DNA of 64,000 bases from Haloplanus ruber (GCF_024494725.1 NZ_JANHDK010000001.1:1240001-1304000); one strand, 5' to 3'. Positions 18,199 to 26,609 are shown, counted from the stretch's first letter. A program made the numbers and translations. Notes: generated by a model from the sequence alone, not told the origin.

Positions 18199-19797
18199 AT
18201 GTCCGGCGACACGTATCCGAACGTCCATCGGCCGTCGCCCGAACGGGTCGCGGCTATCGCTGACGGCCTCGGCCTGGAGCTGACCGACGAGGAACTGGCC
18301 GACTACCTCGCCGTCCTCGACGGCGCACTCGACGACGTCCGGCGCGTGATGGAACTCCCCTCACCGTCGTTCCCGATCCACCGGCGGAGCTACACCGACC
18401 GGCCGACGGGGCACTCGCCGTCGGGAGAGGACGACCCCTACAACGTCTGGATCACGCGGTGTACGGTAGAGGGCGCCGACGACGGCCCGCTCGCGGGGCG
18501 GACGGTCGGCCTGAAAGACAACATCGCCCTCGCAACCTACCCGATGACCTGTGGATCACGGGTGCTTCGCGATTACGTTCCCCGGATCGACGCGACGGTC
18601 GTGACCCGCCTGTTGGACGCTGGCGGAACCATCACCGGCAAGCTGAACATGGAGGCGTTCGCGTGGTCGGGGTCCAGTGACATCTCCGACTACGGGACCG
18701 TCCCCAACCCACACGATCCGGCACGACTGGCCGGTGGCTCCTCCAGCGGGAGCGGTGCCGCTGTTGCCCTCGGTGAGTGTGACATCGCCCTCGGCGGTGA
18801 CCAAGGCGGATCGATCCGCATCCCCGCCTCGTGGTGTGGCGTCGTCGGGCTCAAACCGACGACGGGACTGCTCCCCTACACCGGGATCTTCCCGCTCGAT
18901 CCGACGATAGATCACGTCGGCCCGATGGGCAGTACCGTCGAGGACGTGGCGCTCGCAACCGAAGTCCTCGCCGGCGAGGACGTCCAGAACGGCGTGCGGA
19001 TGGACGCCCGCCAGCCACGCGGCGTCTCGGCTGAGCCGTACACCGACGCCCTCGACGAGGGGGTCGACGGTCTCACCATCGGAGTCCTCGAAGAGGGCTT
19101 CGACTGGCCGGCCGGCAACCCCGAAGTCGACGAGGTGGTCCGCGATGCGGTCGACAGCCTCCGCTCTCGTGGCGCCACCGTCGAGTCCGTGAGCGTCGAC
19201 TTCCACCGTGAGATCCTCACGCTGCTGACGCCCCTCGAGATACAGGGCGGTACCCGGACGATGGAAGAGGGCGGCGTCGGCACGCACCACACCGGCTGGT
19301 ACTGGACCGACCTCGTCGACGCCGTCGAGTCGCGGACGCGCTCACGGACGGACGAACTGCCACCGACGGCTAAGAGTTCACTGCTCGTCGGGACGTATCT
19401 CGCCGAAACGTTCGGCATCGAGTTCTACGCAAAGGCGAAAAACATCGGCCTCGAACTGGAACGACAACTGACGGCCCATCTCGATCACTGTGACGCGCTC
19501 GTCACGCCGACGGTGCCGATGTTGCCGTTCGAGCGCGACGACTCGCTGAGCCGAACGGAGCGTCTCGGACGGATCGTCGAGAATCACCGCAACACCGCGA
19601 CGTTCGATCACACCCACCATCCCGCGCTCACGGTGCCGTGTGGGGAAGTCGATGGGCTTCCCGTCGGCCTCCAACTCGTCGGCGAGCACTTCGACGAGGC
19701 GACGCTCTTTACCGTCGGTCGAGCCGTCGAGCGGTCGACGGAGGCGCCGACGGTCCCAGTCCCGCCCGCTGCCGTCGGCCGGACAGACGGGGAGTGA
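18199..19797 (+). CDS. amidase-signature family amidase
   Basis: A 532-residue amidase-signature enzyme. The Lys-cisSer-Ser triad can be placed at Lys106 (VGLKDNIA), Ser181 (AGGSSSGSGAA) and Ser205 (DQGGSIRIP). The overall sequence resembles the nitrile-associated amidases of Rhodococcus and Pseudomonas more than GatA. It hydrolyses an amide to acid plus ammonia in the cytoplasm. It follows the ABC importer genes in one transcript (gap of one base), so the transporter very likely brings in its substrate. Substrate identity is not readable from sequence. A GC-rich self-complementary stretch at 19843-19857 downstream could end the transcript. Confidence 0.92.
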   Translation: MSGDTYPNVHRPSPERVAAIADGLGLELTDEELADYLAVLDGALDDVRRVMELPSPSFPIHRRSYTDRPTGHSPSGEDDPYNVWITRCTVEGADDGPLAGRTVGLKDNIALATYPMTCGSRVLRDYVPRIDATVVTRLLDAGGTITGKLNMEAFAWSGSSDISDYGTVPNPHDPARLAGGSSSGSGAAVALGECDIALGGDQGGSIRIPASWCGVVGLKPTTGLLPYTGIFPLDPTIDHVGPMGSTVEDVALATEVLAGEDVQNGVRMDARQPRGVSAEPYTDALDEGVDGLTIGVLEEGFDWPAGNPEVDEVVRDAVDSLRSRGATVESVSVDFHREILTLLTPLEIQGGTRTMEEGGVGTHHTGWYWTDLVDAVESRTRSRTDELPPTAKSSLLVGTYLAETFGIEFYAKAKNIGLELERQLTAHLDHCDALVTPTVPMLPFERDDSLSRTERLGRIVENHRNTATFDHTHHPALTVPCGEVDGLPVGLQLVGEHFDEATLFTVGRAVERSTEAPTVPVPPAAVGRTDGE

Positions 19798-19902
19798 TCC
19801 CCCGACAGACCGGCGGAGTGGGGCGCGGAGCCGAGCGTTGACGGCGGCGTCGCCGCCCGACCTTCGGTACGTTTATTATTCCCACTCCCCGCCATTGATG
19901 GC

Positions 19903-20136
19903 ATGGGTGGACGACCCCTCGACGTGCTGGAGGCCTCGCTTGACGAGGACGTGACGGTGCATCTCAAGGACGGCCGTGCGTTCCACGGCCTCCTCGGTGG
20001 GTACGACCAGCATATGAACGTCGTGCTCGAACCCGACGACGAGATCGGCGAGGGCGTCCTCGACGATCCGAACGTCGAGCAGATCGACAACACAACCATT
20101 ATACGCGGCGACAACGTCGTGACGATAAGTACATGA
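19903..20136 (+). CDS. lsm: LSm (Sm-like archaeal) RNA-binding protein
   Basis: A 77-residue Sm-fold protein. The Sm1 motif is [31 protein letters not shown] and the Sm2 motif is [10 protein letters not shown]. These assemble into heptameric rings that bind U-rich RNA. tttatta at 19872-19878 is about 28 bases before the ATG at 19903, so this start is preferred and the message is leaderless. The stop overlaps the L37e start as ATGA, the standard haloarchaeal pairing. Confidence 0.95.
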   Translation: MGGRPLDVLEASLDEDVTVHLKDGRAFHGLLGGYDQHMNVVLEPDDEIGEGVLDDPNVEQIDNTTIIRGDNVVTIST

Positions 20137-20306
20137 CCGGAGCAGGAACGCCGACCCAGGGAAAGAAGAACAAGACGACCCACGTCAAATGTCGACGTTG
20201 CGGTGAGAAATCCTACCACGTTCGGAAGAAGGTCTGTTCGTCGTGTGGCTTCGGCAAGTCGGCGAAGCGACGCGACTACGAGTGGCAGAGCAAATCCGGC
20301 GAGTAA
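20133..20306 (+). CDS. rpl37e: 50S ribosomal protein L37e
   Basis: A 57-residue zinc-ribbon ribosomal protein, [18 protein letters not shown] followed by two pairs, CRRC (residues 20-23) and CSSC (35-38), and a basic C-terminal half ([13 protein letters not shown]). It binds 23S rRNA in the large subunit. The ATG overlaps the LSm stop by four bases, so the two are co-translated. Length and motif match the family closely. Confidence 0.97.
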   Translation: MTGAGTPTQGKKNKTTHVKCRRCGEKSYHVRKKVCSSCGFGKSAKRRDYEWQSKSGE

Positions 20307-20433
20307 TCCGGCTCCGGACGGTTCGGTTTCTCGTTTTGTCGTTTCTCGCGAACGCCGTCAACCGTAAGTAGCGTCCCGAATACCGTTGATTCGTCGATGA
20401 ATTTTGCGGCGGTTACATGCCTAATAGCGTGCC

Positions 20434-20440
20434 TTTTTAC
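20434..20440 (+). promoter_or_regulatory. TATA-like box of purF
   Basis: tttttac is centred 27 bases before the ATG at 20464. It places the transcription start at that ATG, which argues that PurF is made with a 16-residue extension before its catalytic Cys. Confidence 0.5.
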
Positions 20441-20463
20441 CCCACGACACACTACGGACGCTC

Positions 20464-21942
20464 ATGGCACACGGGCGGGATCACCGTACCCCGAACGGGA
20501 TGACCGAGAAGTGTGGCGTCGTGGGCGTCTCCCTCGCCGACCGCGACGCCGCTCGGCCCCTATATTACTCGCTGTACGCGCTCCAGCATCGGGGGCAGGA
20601 GTCGGCCGGTATCGTGACCCACGACGGGTTCCAACAGCACAGCCACGTAGAGATGGGACTGGTCGGCGACGTCTTCGGCGCTGACGACCTGGATCAACTG
20701 AACGGGCCTGCGGGAATCGGCCACGTTCGGTACCCCACGGCCGGCGGCGTCAACACCTGTTGTGCACAGCCCTTTTCGGTCTCGTTCAAGTCCGGATCGC
20801 TCGGCCTCGCACACAACGGCAACCTCGTCAACGCCGCCGAGATCCGGTCGGAACTGGAGGCGCTTGGCCACGCCTTCACCTCCAACGGCGACACCGAGGT
20901 GATCGCCCACGACCTCGCGCGCAACCTACTGGAAGAGGACCTCGTACGAGCGGTCAAGCGAACCATGAGCCGCATCCACGGCTCCTACGCGCTGACGATC
21001 ATGCACGACGACGCCGTCCTCGGGGTGCGCGATCCCGAAGGCAATCGCCCACTCTGTATCGGAAAACTCGACGACGGCTACGTACTGGCCTCGGAATCGG
21101 CGGCCATCGACACACTCGACGGCGAACTCGTCCGCGACGTGGCGCCCGGAGAACTGATCGTCCTCGAACCGGACGGCTCCGGCTTCGACTCCTATCAACT
21201 CATCGACCGCGACGATACGGCCCACTGCTTTTTCGAACACGTCTACTTCTCGCGCCCGGACTCCGTCATCGACGACGGCCTCGTCTACGAGGTGCGGCGT
21301 GACCTCGGGCGCGAACTCTGGACCGAGAGCGGCATCGAGACGGACGTAGTGATGCCGGTCCCCGACTCCGGGCGCTCGTTCGCATCTGGCTACGCGGAGG
21401 CCGCGAACGACGGCGACGCCGACGTGGAGTTCGCCGAGGGGTTGATGAAGAACCGCTACGTCGGCCGGACGTTCATCATGCCGACACAGGACGAGCGCGA
21501 GCGTGCCGTCCGACTGAAGCTCAACCCGATCCGAAGCACGGTCGAGGGCAAGACCGTCACCATCATCGACGACAGTATCGTCCGCGGGACCACCTCGACA
21601 CAACTTGTCGACCTCATCCGTGACGCTGGCGCCGAGGAAGTCCACGTCCGTATCGGCGCACCGCCCATCGTCGCCCCCTGTTATATGGGAATCGACATGG
21701 CGAGCCGAGACGAACTCATCGCGGCCGACAAAAGTATCGACGACATCAAAGAGGTCATCGGCGCCGACAGCCTCTCGTATCTCTCTATCGACGCCATCGC
21801 GGACGTGTTGGGACGGGCGAAAGGCGACCTCTGTCTTGGCTGTGTGACCGGAGAGTACCCGTACGACATTGAGGGAGAACAGACCGACCGCGACGTCACC
21901 CGGCCGGTCGTCGGCGGCGAGTCCGCCCCGGCGGACGACTGA
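20464..21942 (+). CDS. purF: amidophosphoribosyltransferase
   Basis: A 492-residue enzyme for the first step of purine synthesis: glutamine plus PRPP gives phosphoribosylamine. The N-terminal Ntn glutaminase domain holds the catalytic Cys in MTEKCGVVGVSL (Cys17 from this start) and LQHRGQESAGI; the C-terminal phosphoribosyltransferase domain has the PRPP motif VTIIDDSIVRGTTS. The C-terminal Cys pair in DLCLGCVTGEYP fits the 4Fe-4S-bearing type. Removal of residues before Cys is needed for activity. A second in-frame ATG at 20500 would leave only four residues ahead of Cys; the TATA-like box favours 20464. Confidence 0.95.
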   Translation: MAHGRDHRTPNGMTEKCGVVGVSLADRDAARPLYYSLYALQHRGQESAGIVTHDGFQQHSHVEMGLVGDVFGADDLDQLNGPAGIGHVRYPTAGGVNTCCAQPFSVSFKSGSLGLAHNGNLVNAAEIRSELEALGHAFTSNGDTEVIAHDLARNLLEEDLVRAVKRTMSRIHGSYALTIMHDDAVLGVRDPEGNRPLCIGKLDDGYVLASESAAIDTLDGELVRDVAPGELIVLEPDGSGFDSYQLIDRDDTAHCFFEHVYFSRPDSVIDDGLVYEVRRDLGRELWTESGIETDVVMPVPDSGRSFASGYAEAANDGDADVEFAEGLMKNRYVGRTFIMPTQDERERAVRLKLNPIRSTVEGKTVTIIDDSIVRGTTSTQLVDLIRDAGAEEVHVRIGAPPIVAPCYMGIDMASRDELIAADKSIDDIKEVIGADSLSYLSIDAIADVLGRAKGDLCLGCVTGEYPYDIEGEQTDRDVTRPVVGGESAPADD

Positions 21943-21965
21943 GTCGAATCGCGATACTCGAAAAA

Positions 21966-22000
21966 CCCCGCGGATCGGGGCTGAAACTGGCAATATTTTT
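21966..22000 (+). terminator. hairpin and T-run after purF
   Basis: CCCCG at 21966-21970 pairs with CGGGG at 21976-21980 around a five-base loop, and a TTTTT run lies at 21996-22000. This is a plausible transcription end for purF. The AT-rich part may also serve the following halocyanin promoter. Confidence 0.45.
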
Positions 22001-22029
22001 GAAGGGGTCGTGTGTAGGAGGAGGCGACC

Positions 22030-22806
22030 ATGAGCGAGGAACGCGACGTTCGGCTGGGACGACGGCGGCTGTTGCGGGCGAGCGCCGGGACCGTCGGGGC
22101 TGGCTTACTCGGTGTGGGAGCGACCGGGACCGTGGCGGGCCAGTCCGGACCGTTCGGCGGATGGATGAGCGACGTGAGCAACTACGAGGGCGTCGTCGAC
22201 CAAACGGGCTCGGGCGAGGTGACGGTCGAAGTCGGCGTCGAGGCCAACAACGGCGCGTTCGGGTTCGGCCCCGCGGCCATCCAGGTCGACACCGGCACGA
22301 CCGTCGTCTGGGAGTGGACCGGCCAGGGCGCACAGCACAACGTCGTCGCCGAGGAAGGCGGCGACTTCGAGAGCGACCTCGCCGCCGAAGCCGGCACCAC
22401 CTTCGAACAGACCTTCGACTCCGAAGGTGTCGTGAAATACTACTGCACACCCCATCAGGCGCTCGGCATGAAAGGCGTCGTCGTCGTCGGCGACGTGGAC
22501 ACCGGCGCGGAGGTTGTCAGCGGCGGTGGTGGCGAGAGCGGTGGCGGTGGTGGCGGTGAAAGTGGCGGTAGTGGTGGCGGTGAGGGTGGCGGTGGTAGCG
22601 GTGGCGAAAGCGGTGGCGGCGGTGGCGAGAACGGCGGTAACGGCGGCAGCACGGCCAGCCAGGTGATGTCTCTGGCTGTCGGCGGATCACTCGTCGCCGC
22701 CTTCCTCTCGCCTATCGTCTTCGGACTGATCCTGATGCTCAGAAACGTCGGCGGCGCCCCCGACGACGCGAGCGCGGAACACGGGAATCCGAGCCACGAG
22801 GACTAG
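22030..22806 (+). CDS. halocyanin (type 1 blue-copper protein), Tat-exported and membrane-anchored
   Basis: A 258-residue protein. A twin-arginine signal (RRRLLRASAGTVGAG) leads to a cupredoxin domain with type 1 copper ligands in QHNVV (His), YYCTPHQALGM (Cys, His, Met). A Gly/Ser/Glu-rich linker of roughly 35 residues follows, then one C-terminal helix (VGGSLVAAFLSPIVFGLILML). It is therefore tethered outside the membrane on a flexible arm. As a neighbour of nitrite reductase it is a likely electron donor to it. Unlike most genes here it has a Shine-Dalgarno-like GGAGGAGG at 22017-22024, five bases before the ATG. It shares its stop region with the convergent HTH gene (CTAG). Confidence 0.92.
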   Translation: MSEERDVRLGRRRLLRASAGTVGAGLLGVGATGTVAGQSGPFGGWMSDVSNYEGVVDQTGSGEVTVEVGVEANNGAFGFGPAAIQVDTGTTVVWEWTGQGAQHNVVAEEGGDFESDLAAEAGTTFEQTFDSEGVVKYYCTPHQALGMKGVVVVGDVDTGAEVVSGGGGESGGGGGGESGGSGGGEGGGGSGGESGGGGGENGGNGGSTASQVMSLAVGGSLVAAFLSPIVFGLILMLRNVGGAPDDASAEHGNPSHED

Positions 22807-23441
22807 TCGACGACGCTCGCGTCGGCGATGAAGGCCTGAATAATCGCGCCCTCAGCGCGATGCAGTCGCTCGCTGGCTGTCGATTTGGCGATATCGAGGT
22901 GGTCCGCGAGGTCGGTCAACGTACAGGAGCGGGGCGTATCGTAGTAGCCGAGTTCGACCGCCGTCTCGATCAGGTCGCGCTGGCGGTCGGAGACGACCGA
23001 CTCGGGGTCCATCGAGGTGCGAACCGACCGGACGTCGAACTCGAGGCCGAAGGTGCGAAGTTGATCGGCGAGCGACGACAGTCGCTCCCGTGAGGCCGTG
23101 AGTTCGAGGTCAGCGACGCCGTCGACGATGGTGATTGGCGGTTCGAAGGGGGTACGGGAGTTACGAATCGAGAGCAACAGGAGCGGGTCGTCAGTCTCGA
23201 ACTGGATCAGCGCTCGGCCGTCGCCACGGTGGAGCAGTTCGAAGACCCGAACGCCGGTGGCCGCATCGAGTTTCGAGAGGACGGCCTCCATGTCGGGGGC
23301 GGTGATTTCGACCAACCCGACGCCCGTGTCGTCGTCGGGGAGCGCGGCGAGCACCCGAAAGGTCGCCTCTGGGTGTCGCGACGAGAGGTCGGCGATCCAG
23401 ACGTCCTCCGGAAGTGTCACCGCGAGCCGTGCCGTGGGCAT
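22803..23441 (-). CDS. Bat-type HTH_10 transcriptional regulator near nirK
   Basis: A 212-residue protein. The N-terminal 150 residues are an alpha/beta sensor-like region (MPTARLAVTLPEDVWIADL; TFRVLAALPDDDTGVGLVEI) and the C terminus holds the bacterio-opsin-activator HTH (ETAVELGYYDTPRSCTLTDLADHLDIAKSTASERLHRAE). It lacks the N-terminal Cys cluster expected of the denitrification regulator NarO, so it is not a simple NarO copy. tataa at 23466-23470 is about 27 bases before the ATG at 23441, which rules out a longer start. It sits between halocyanin (convergent, sharing stop bases) and nirK (same strand, upstream), so control of these genes is a fair inference. A paralogue is at 52124-52789. 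Confidence 0.9.
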   Translation of the reverse strand: MPTARLAVTLPEDVWIADLSSRHPEATFRVLAALPDDDTGVGLVEITAPDMEAVLSKLDAATGVRVFELLHRGDGRALIQFETDDPLLLLSIRNSRTPFEPPITIVDGVADLELTASRERLSSLADQLRTFGLEFDVRSVRTSMDPESVVSDRQRDLIETAVELGYYDTPRSCTLTDLADHLDIAKSTASERLHRAEGAIIQAFIADASVVD

Positions 23442-23540
23442 ACCCGTACGGTAGTCCGCGGCGGGTATAAGTCGGTCCCGCCGCATCCGAGAGGGGAGCG
23501 GCGTCATCACGGCCAGGGATCGACGCCGGTCGCCCCGGAG

Positions 23541-24656
23541 TCAGGCGTACTTCGACCCCTCGTGACTGGTTCCGTGGGCGTCGGGGTCGTAGTAGTCCTC
23601 GCGCTTCTCGCCGACCACGTCGATTTCGGCCAGCATCCCCCGGCGGGCGACGCGGCTGAGCGCGTGGTCGACGAGTTTGATCCGCTCGGGGACCGGCGTG
23701 TCCATCTCGCCGATCATACAGCTTCCAGGCGGCACCTTCATCGTCTGGATGTTCCGGTCGGCGTAGGCCTCGAAGTCGCCATTCTGGGGGAGGCCGCCGT
23801 CGCGGTAGGCTCGCTTCCAGACGTTGCCGATGGGGTGGAAGTTACTGGAGTAGTTGGGGCCGCCGTCGACCATGAACACGCGAACCCGTTCGCCTTGCTG
23901 GACCTCGACGGGGCCGCGGTTCGCGGCCGCCCACGCGTACTTCTCGCCGTTCAGGAGCACGTAGGTCGGGTCCTCGCGCTTCATCGCGTCCATGTCGAAG
24001 CTGTGTTTCCCCTCCTGGCCCACCTCGCCATCGGTGTAAACCTCGTGCTGGCCGAAGTAGAGTTCGCGGTCCACCGTCGGAAGCCCACCTTCCGGCTCGA
24101 CGAGGATCATGCCGAACATGCCGGCACTGATGTGCATATCCAGGTTCGGCACGGCACAGTGGTAGATGAACGCCCCCGGGTAGTCGGCCCGGAACGTCAT
24201 GGCGTTCTCCTCGCCGGGCGCGGCGGTGGTCGCCACCGCCCCGCCACCGGAGCCGTAGACGGCGTGGAGGTCCACATTGTGCGGGAGGGCGTTACCCGAG
24301 GGACTCTCGAAGGTCAGGTCGACGGTGTCTCCCCGACGGACCCGTATCATCGGGCCGGGAATCTGGCCGCCGAACGTCATGAAGTCGAAGGTCACCCCCG
24401 GCTCGATCTCAGCGGTCACCTCCTCGGCAGTTACCGTGACCTCGTGGGTTGTCGGCTCGTCCCGGTCGATAGGATCCGGGAGGTCGGTCGGGTCGGCCGC
24501 CACCTGGTCGGCCGTCGGCGTCGACGTCTGCTCGACCTGCTGTCGCTGTATCTCCGCTTCAGAGGCCGTCGGAGCCTCGGCGCTGCACCCCGCAACCGTC
24601 GCCGCGCCGCCGATACCGAGCGCCTGGAGCGCCCGTCGACGGGTGGTTTCGAACAT
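23541..24656 (-). CDS. nirK: copper-containing nitrite reductase
   Basis: A 371-residue two-cupredoxin enzyme reducing nitrite to nitric oxide outside the membrane. The signal MFETTRRRALQALGIGGAATVAGC combines a Tat motif and a lipobox. Copper ligands are visible: LPHNVDLH (one type 1 and one type 2 His), YHCAVPNLDMHISAGMFGM (type 2 His, type 1 Cys, His, Met) and NFHPIG (type 2 His). The YHCAVPNLDxHISAGM form is typical of class II NirK. A Cu-NIR is about 350-380 residues, so it is full length. A CGAA-N4-TTCG palindrome lies about 85 bases before the ATG. Halocyanin and a MoaD-like protein flank it. Confidence 0.95.
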   Translation of the reverse strand: MFETTRRRALQALGIGGAATVAGCSAEAPTASEAEIQRQQVEQTSTPTADQVAADPTDLPDPIDRDEPTTHEVTVTAEEVTAEIEPGVTFDFMTFGGQIPGPMIRVRRGDTVDLTFESPSGNALPHNVDLHAVYGSGGGAVATTAAPGEENAMTFRADYPGAFIYHCAVPNLDMHISAGMFGMILVEPEGGLPTVDRELYFGQHEVYTDGEVGQEGKHSFDMDAMKREDPTYVLLNGEKYAWAAANRGPVEVQQGERVRVFMVDGGPNYSSNFHPIGNVWKRAYRDGGLPQNGDFEAYADRNIQTMKVPPGSCMIGEMDTPVPERIKLVDHALSRVARRGMLAEIDVVGEKREDYYDPDAHGTSHEGSKYA

Positions 24657-24735
24657 CGGGTGTCACCTCTATGTGGACCATTGGGGGGAACCCGTATCAA
24701 CCGCCCAGTCGATTCCTGTCAGGTGAGGCGACAGC

Positions 24736-24747
24736 CGAACCCGTTCG
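24736..24747. promoter_or_regulatory. CGAACCCGTTCG palindrome upstream of nirK
   Basis: A 12-base CGAA-N4-TTCG inverted repeat centred 85 bases before the nirK ATG. Matching 12-mers occur at 25269-25280 and 52834-52845. It resembles, from memory, the CGAAC/GTTCG-type inverted motif reported for the haloarchaeal denitrification activator NarO; the exact spacing of that motif should be checked. Confidence 0.55.
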
Positions 24748-24822
24748 CACGCGGGTACAAAAGGAGGCGGGGCCGAACGGCGAGCAGTCGATCCGACAGA
24801 GCGACGACGAAGCGCCGCGGCG

Positions 24823-25227
24823 TCAACAACAGAAAATAAACGGGTAGACGAGGCTCACGCGGTCCTCGTCCTCGATGTGCGTATCGAAGCCGTCGAGGAC
24901 TTCGTTGAACTTGCCGTTGACTAACACCCGCGCGTATGGTTTCGTCTGTTCGCCCTCGGGGTTTTTGTGCCACGTGCCCGGGAGATTTTCGGGTGGCTTC
25001 GCCCACCCGTCGGTCGTCGCCTCGGCCTCCGTCTCCGCGACGAGCATCTCCGCGAGTCCGGGCTGTTCGTCGAACAGTTTCTCTAGCAGGTCCCGGAGGG
25101 TATCCCCCTGGAACGTGAACGTCTGGTGGGGCTGCTCCATCGCGTCACGGACGTGCCCGGTCGCGTGGAGCGCCACCGTCGTCGTTCTCGGACTCGCCTG
25201 GCTCTCGGTGTCGGTCGTTGTGCTCAT
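24823..25227 (-). CDS. MoaD/ThiS-like ubiquitin-fold protein ending in Cys-Cys
   Basis: A 134-residue protein with the beta-grasp pattern of MoaD proteins: a first strand VALHATGHVRDAM, DTLRDLLEKLFDEQPGLAEML helix, ARVLVNGKFNEVLDG and IEDEDRVSLVYPF. Canonical MoaD and archaeal SAMP proteins end in Gly-Gly, needed for adenylation; this one ends FIFCC. An insertion around residues 66-90 (TTDGWAKPPENLPGTWHKNPEG) is unlike simple MoaD. It lies upstream of nirK on the same strand, and I recall a 'pterin cluster' protein next to nirK in Haloferax. The function is unknown; metal or thiol chemistry at the Cys pair is possible. Confidence 0.82.
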   Translation of the reverse strand: MSTTTDTESQASPRTTTVALHATGHVRDAMEQPHQTFTFQGDTLRDLLEKLFDEQPGLAEMLVAETEAEATTDGWAKPPENLPGTWHKNPEGEQTKPYARVLVNGKFNEVLDGFDTHIEDEDRVSLVYPFIFCC

Positions 25228-25268
25228 GACGACTACTCATACGCGGATACCCCCCGAAAAGCTATGTC

Positions 25269-25280
25269 CGAACATATTCG
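25269..25280. promoter_or_regulatory. CGAACATATTCG palindrome upstream of the MoaD-like gene
   Basis: The second CGAA-N4-TTCG 12-mer, about 42-53 bases before the ATG at 25227 and just upstream of an AT-rich stretch (aaaagctatg) that may be its TATA box. It sits between two divergent genes, so it could serve either the MoaD-like gene or the winged-helix gene at 25351. Confidence 0.55.
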
Positions 25281-25350
25281 ATCGGCGTTCGACCGCCGGT
25301 GTGCTCCGGGAAACGGCGGGCCTAAGTGACTTCCTCGGCGAGGGGCGTGT

Positions 25351-25728
25351 ATGGTGCGTGATCCGCTGTCGGGTGACGATCCGCCCGACCTGCAGTCGGT
25401 GTTGGACGCTCTCGACGACGCCGACTGCCGGACCATCATCCGACACCTCGACGAACCGATGACGGCGACCGAGGTGTCCGAAGAGTGTGATATCCCCATG
25501 TCTACGACTTACAGAAAACTCGACCTGTTGACCGAGGCGTCGTTGCTCGTCGAGGGGACGGAAATCCGGCCGGACGGTCACCACGCGACCCGCTACGAGA
25601 CCGACTTCGAAGCGGTCACGATTGGACTGACCGACCAGCGTGACCTCGACGTGAATATCGACCGGCCGTCCCACAGCGCCGACGAACGCCTGGCGTCGCT
25701 GTGGGGGGAGGTTCGCAAGGAAACATGA
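25351..25728 (+). CDS. winged-helix regulator paired with a small membrane protein
   Basis: A 125-residue protein with an ArsR-like winged helix: DLQSVLDALDDADCRTIIRHL, MTATEVSEECDIPMSTTYRKLDLLTEASLL (recognition helix in the middle) and the wing VEGTEIRPDGHHATRYETDF. It carries no obvious metal cluster. Its stop overlaps the start of a 91-residue membrane protein by ATGA, so the two are made together. This is a recurrent haloarchaeal pair; the signal and target genes are unknown. Position beside the denitrification genes is suggestive only. Confidence 0.88.
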   Translation: MVRDPLSGDDPPDLQSVLDALDDADCRTIIRHLDEPMTATEVSEECDIPMSTTYRKLDLLTEASLLVEGTEIRPDGHHATRYETDFEAVTIGLTDQRDLDVNIDRPSHSADERLASLWGEVRKET

Positions 25729-26000
25729 GTCACCTCGACATCGCACTCATCGCCGTCAAGACGGGGACGCTACTGCTCGGGAGCCTCATCACCTTCCTCT
25801 CGCTCAAGGCCTACCGGCGGACCGGCACGGCCGCGCTCCGGGCGCTTGGAATCGGGTTCGGCCTCGTCACCGTCGGCGCGCTTCTCGCCGGCGTTGGCCA
25901 CCAGTTCACCACGCTCTCGCTCACACACTCGATTGTCATCGAGAGCGCTCTCACGCTCATCGGCTTCGCCGTTATCGTCTATTCGCTGTACGTGGAGTGA
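25725..26000 (+). CDS. three-helix membrane protein, DUF7521-like, coupled to a winged-helix gene
   Basis: A 91-residue protein with three helices: LIAVKTGTLLLGSLITFLSLKAY, then a cytoplasmic RRTGTAALR loop, LGIGFGLVTVGALLAGVGHQF, and IVIESALTLIGFAVIVYSLYV. A conserved His and acidic residue (LTHSIVIES) begin helix 3. I recognise the layout as DUF7521, function unknown. The ATG is four bases inside the winged-helix gene stop. A distant cousin is the product at 26991-27326, which is also coupled to a winged-helix gene. Confidence 0.85.
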   Translation: MSHLDIALIAVKTGTLLLGSLITFLSLKAYRRTGTAALRALGIGFGLVTVGALLAGVGHQFTTLSLTHSIVIESALTLIGFAVIVYSLYVE

Positions 26001-26048
26001 GCCACCCCGCCATCGCCGGGTCGGGGACGGCATCGGGGTCGTCGGTCG

Positions 26049-26609
26049 TCAGTAGACCACATAGAGCAGGGCGTAGACGACGTTACCGAGGACGAAGGAG
26101 ATCAGCCAGAGGCTCGCAGCGATCCGTCCAACCCGGGCGTGGGCGGTGTCGGTGAGGGCTGCGACCGGGCGCGTCGTCGCGAGAAGGAGCACGTAGTACA
26201 ACAGCGGGATACAGACGATGGCGAGGAGGATGTGGACGGCCAAGACGGGGAGATACACCCACCGGCGGACGGCATCCGGCCCGGGGAACGCCGCAGGCCC
26301 TTCGAGGGTTACCTTGTACAGGTAGAGCACGAGGAAGACGAGAAAGAGGGCAGCCGAGGTCAGCATCATCGCGCGGTGTCTGTGGAACTCGCCGCGCCGG
26401 GCGAAGGCGACGCCGGCGACGATGGTGACCACGGCGACGGCGCTGACGACGGCGTTGACGTGAGGGATGGCAGACAGGGCGAACGCGGGCGCGCGGGGAA
26501 CGACGCCACGGGGAATCGCGCCGAGTACCGCGCCGAACACCAGGGCGAGCGACACGACAGAGAGGGCGGCAGTCATCTCGGGGACACGGGTCCGGACGTC
26601 AAGCGGCAT
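26049..26609 (-). CDS. DUF420 membrane protein
   Basis: A 186-residue membrane protein with five helices. DUF420 marks are visible: AIPHVNAVVSAVAVVTIVAGVAFARRGEFHRHRAMML, FLVFLVLYLYKVTLEGP and LPVLAVHILLAIVCIPLLYYVLL with conserved His residues suited to heme or metal binding. The family is often found near terminal oxidase or nitric-oxide reductase genes and may help assemble them; no reductase is adjacent here. The ATG at 26609 (MPLDVRTRVPEM) is preferred over an eight-codon longer start on family length. Confidence 0.85.
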   Translation of the reverse strand: MPLDVRTRVPEMTAALSVVSLALVFGAVLGAIPRGVVPRAPAFALSAIPHVNAVVSAVAVVTIVAGVAFARRGEFHRHRAMMLTSAALFLVFLVLYLYKVTLEGPAAFPGPDAVRRWVYLPVLAVHILLAIVCIPLLYYVLLLATTRPVAALTDTAHARVGRIAASLWLISFVLGNVVYALLYVVY

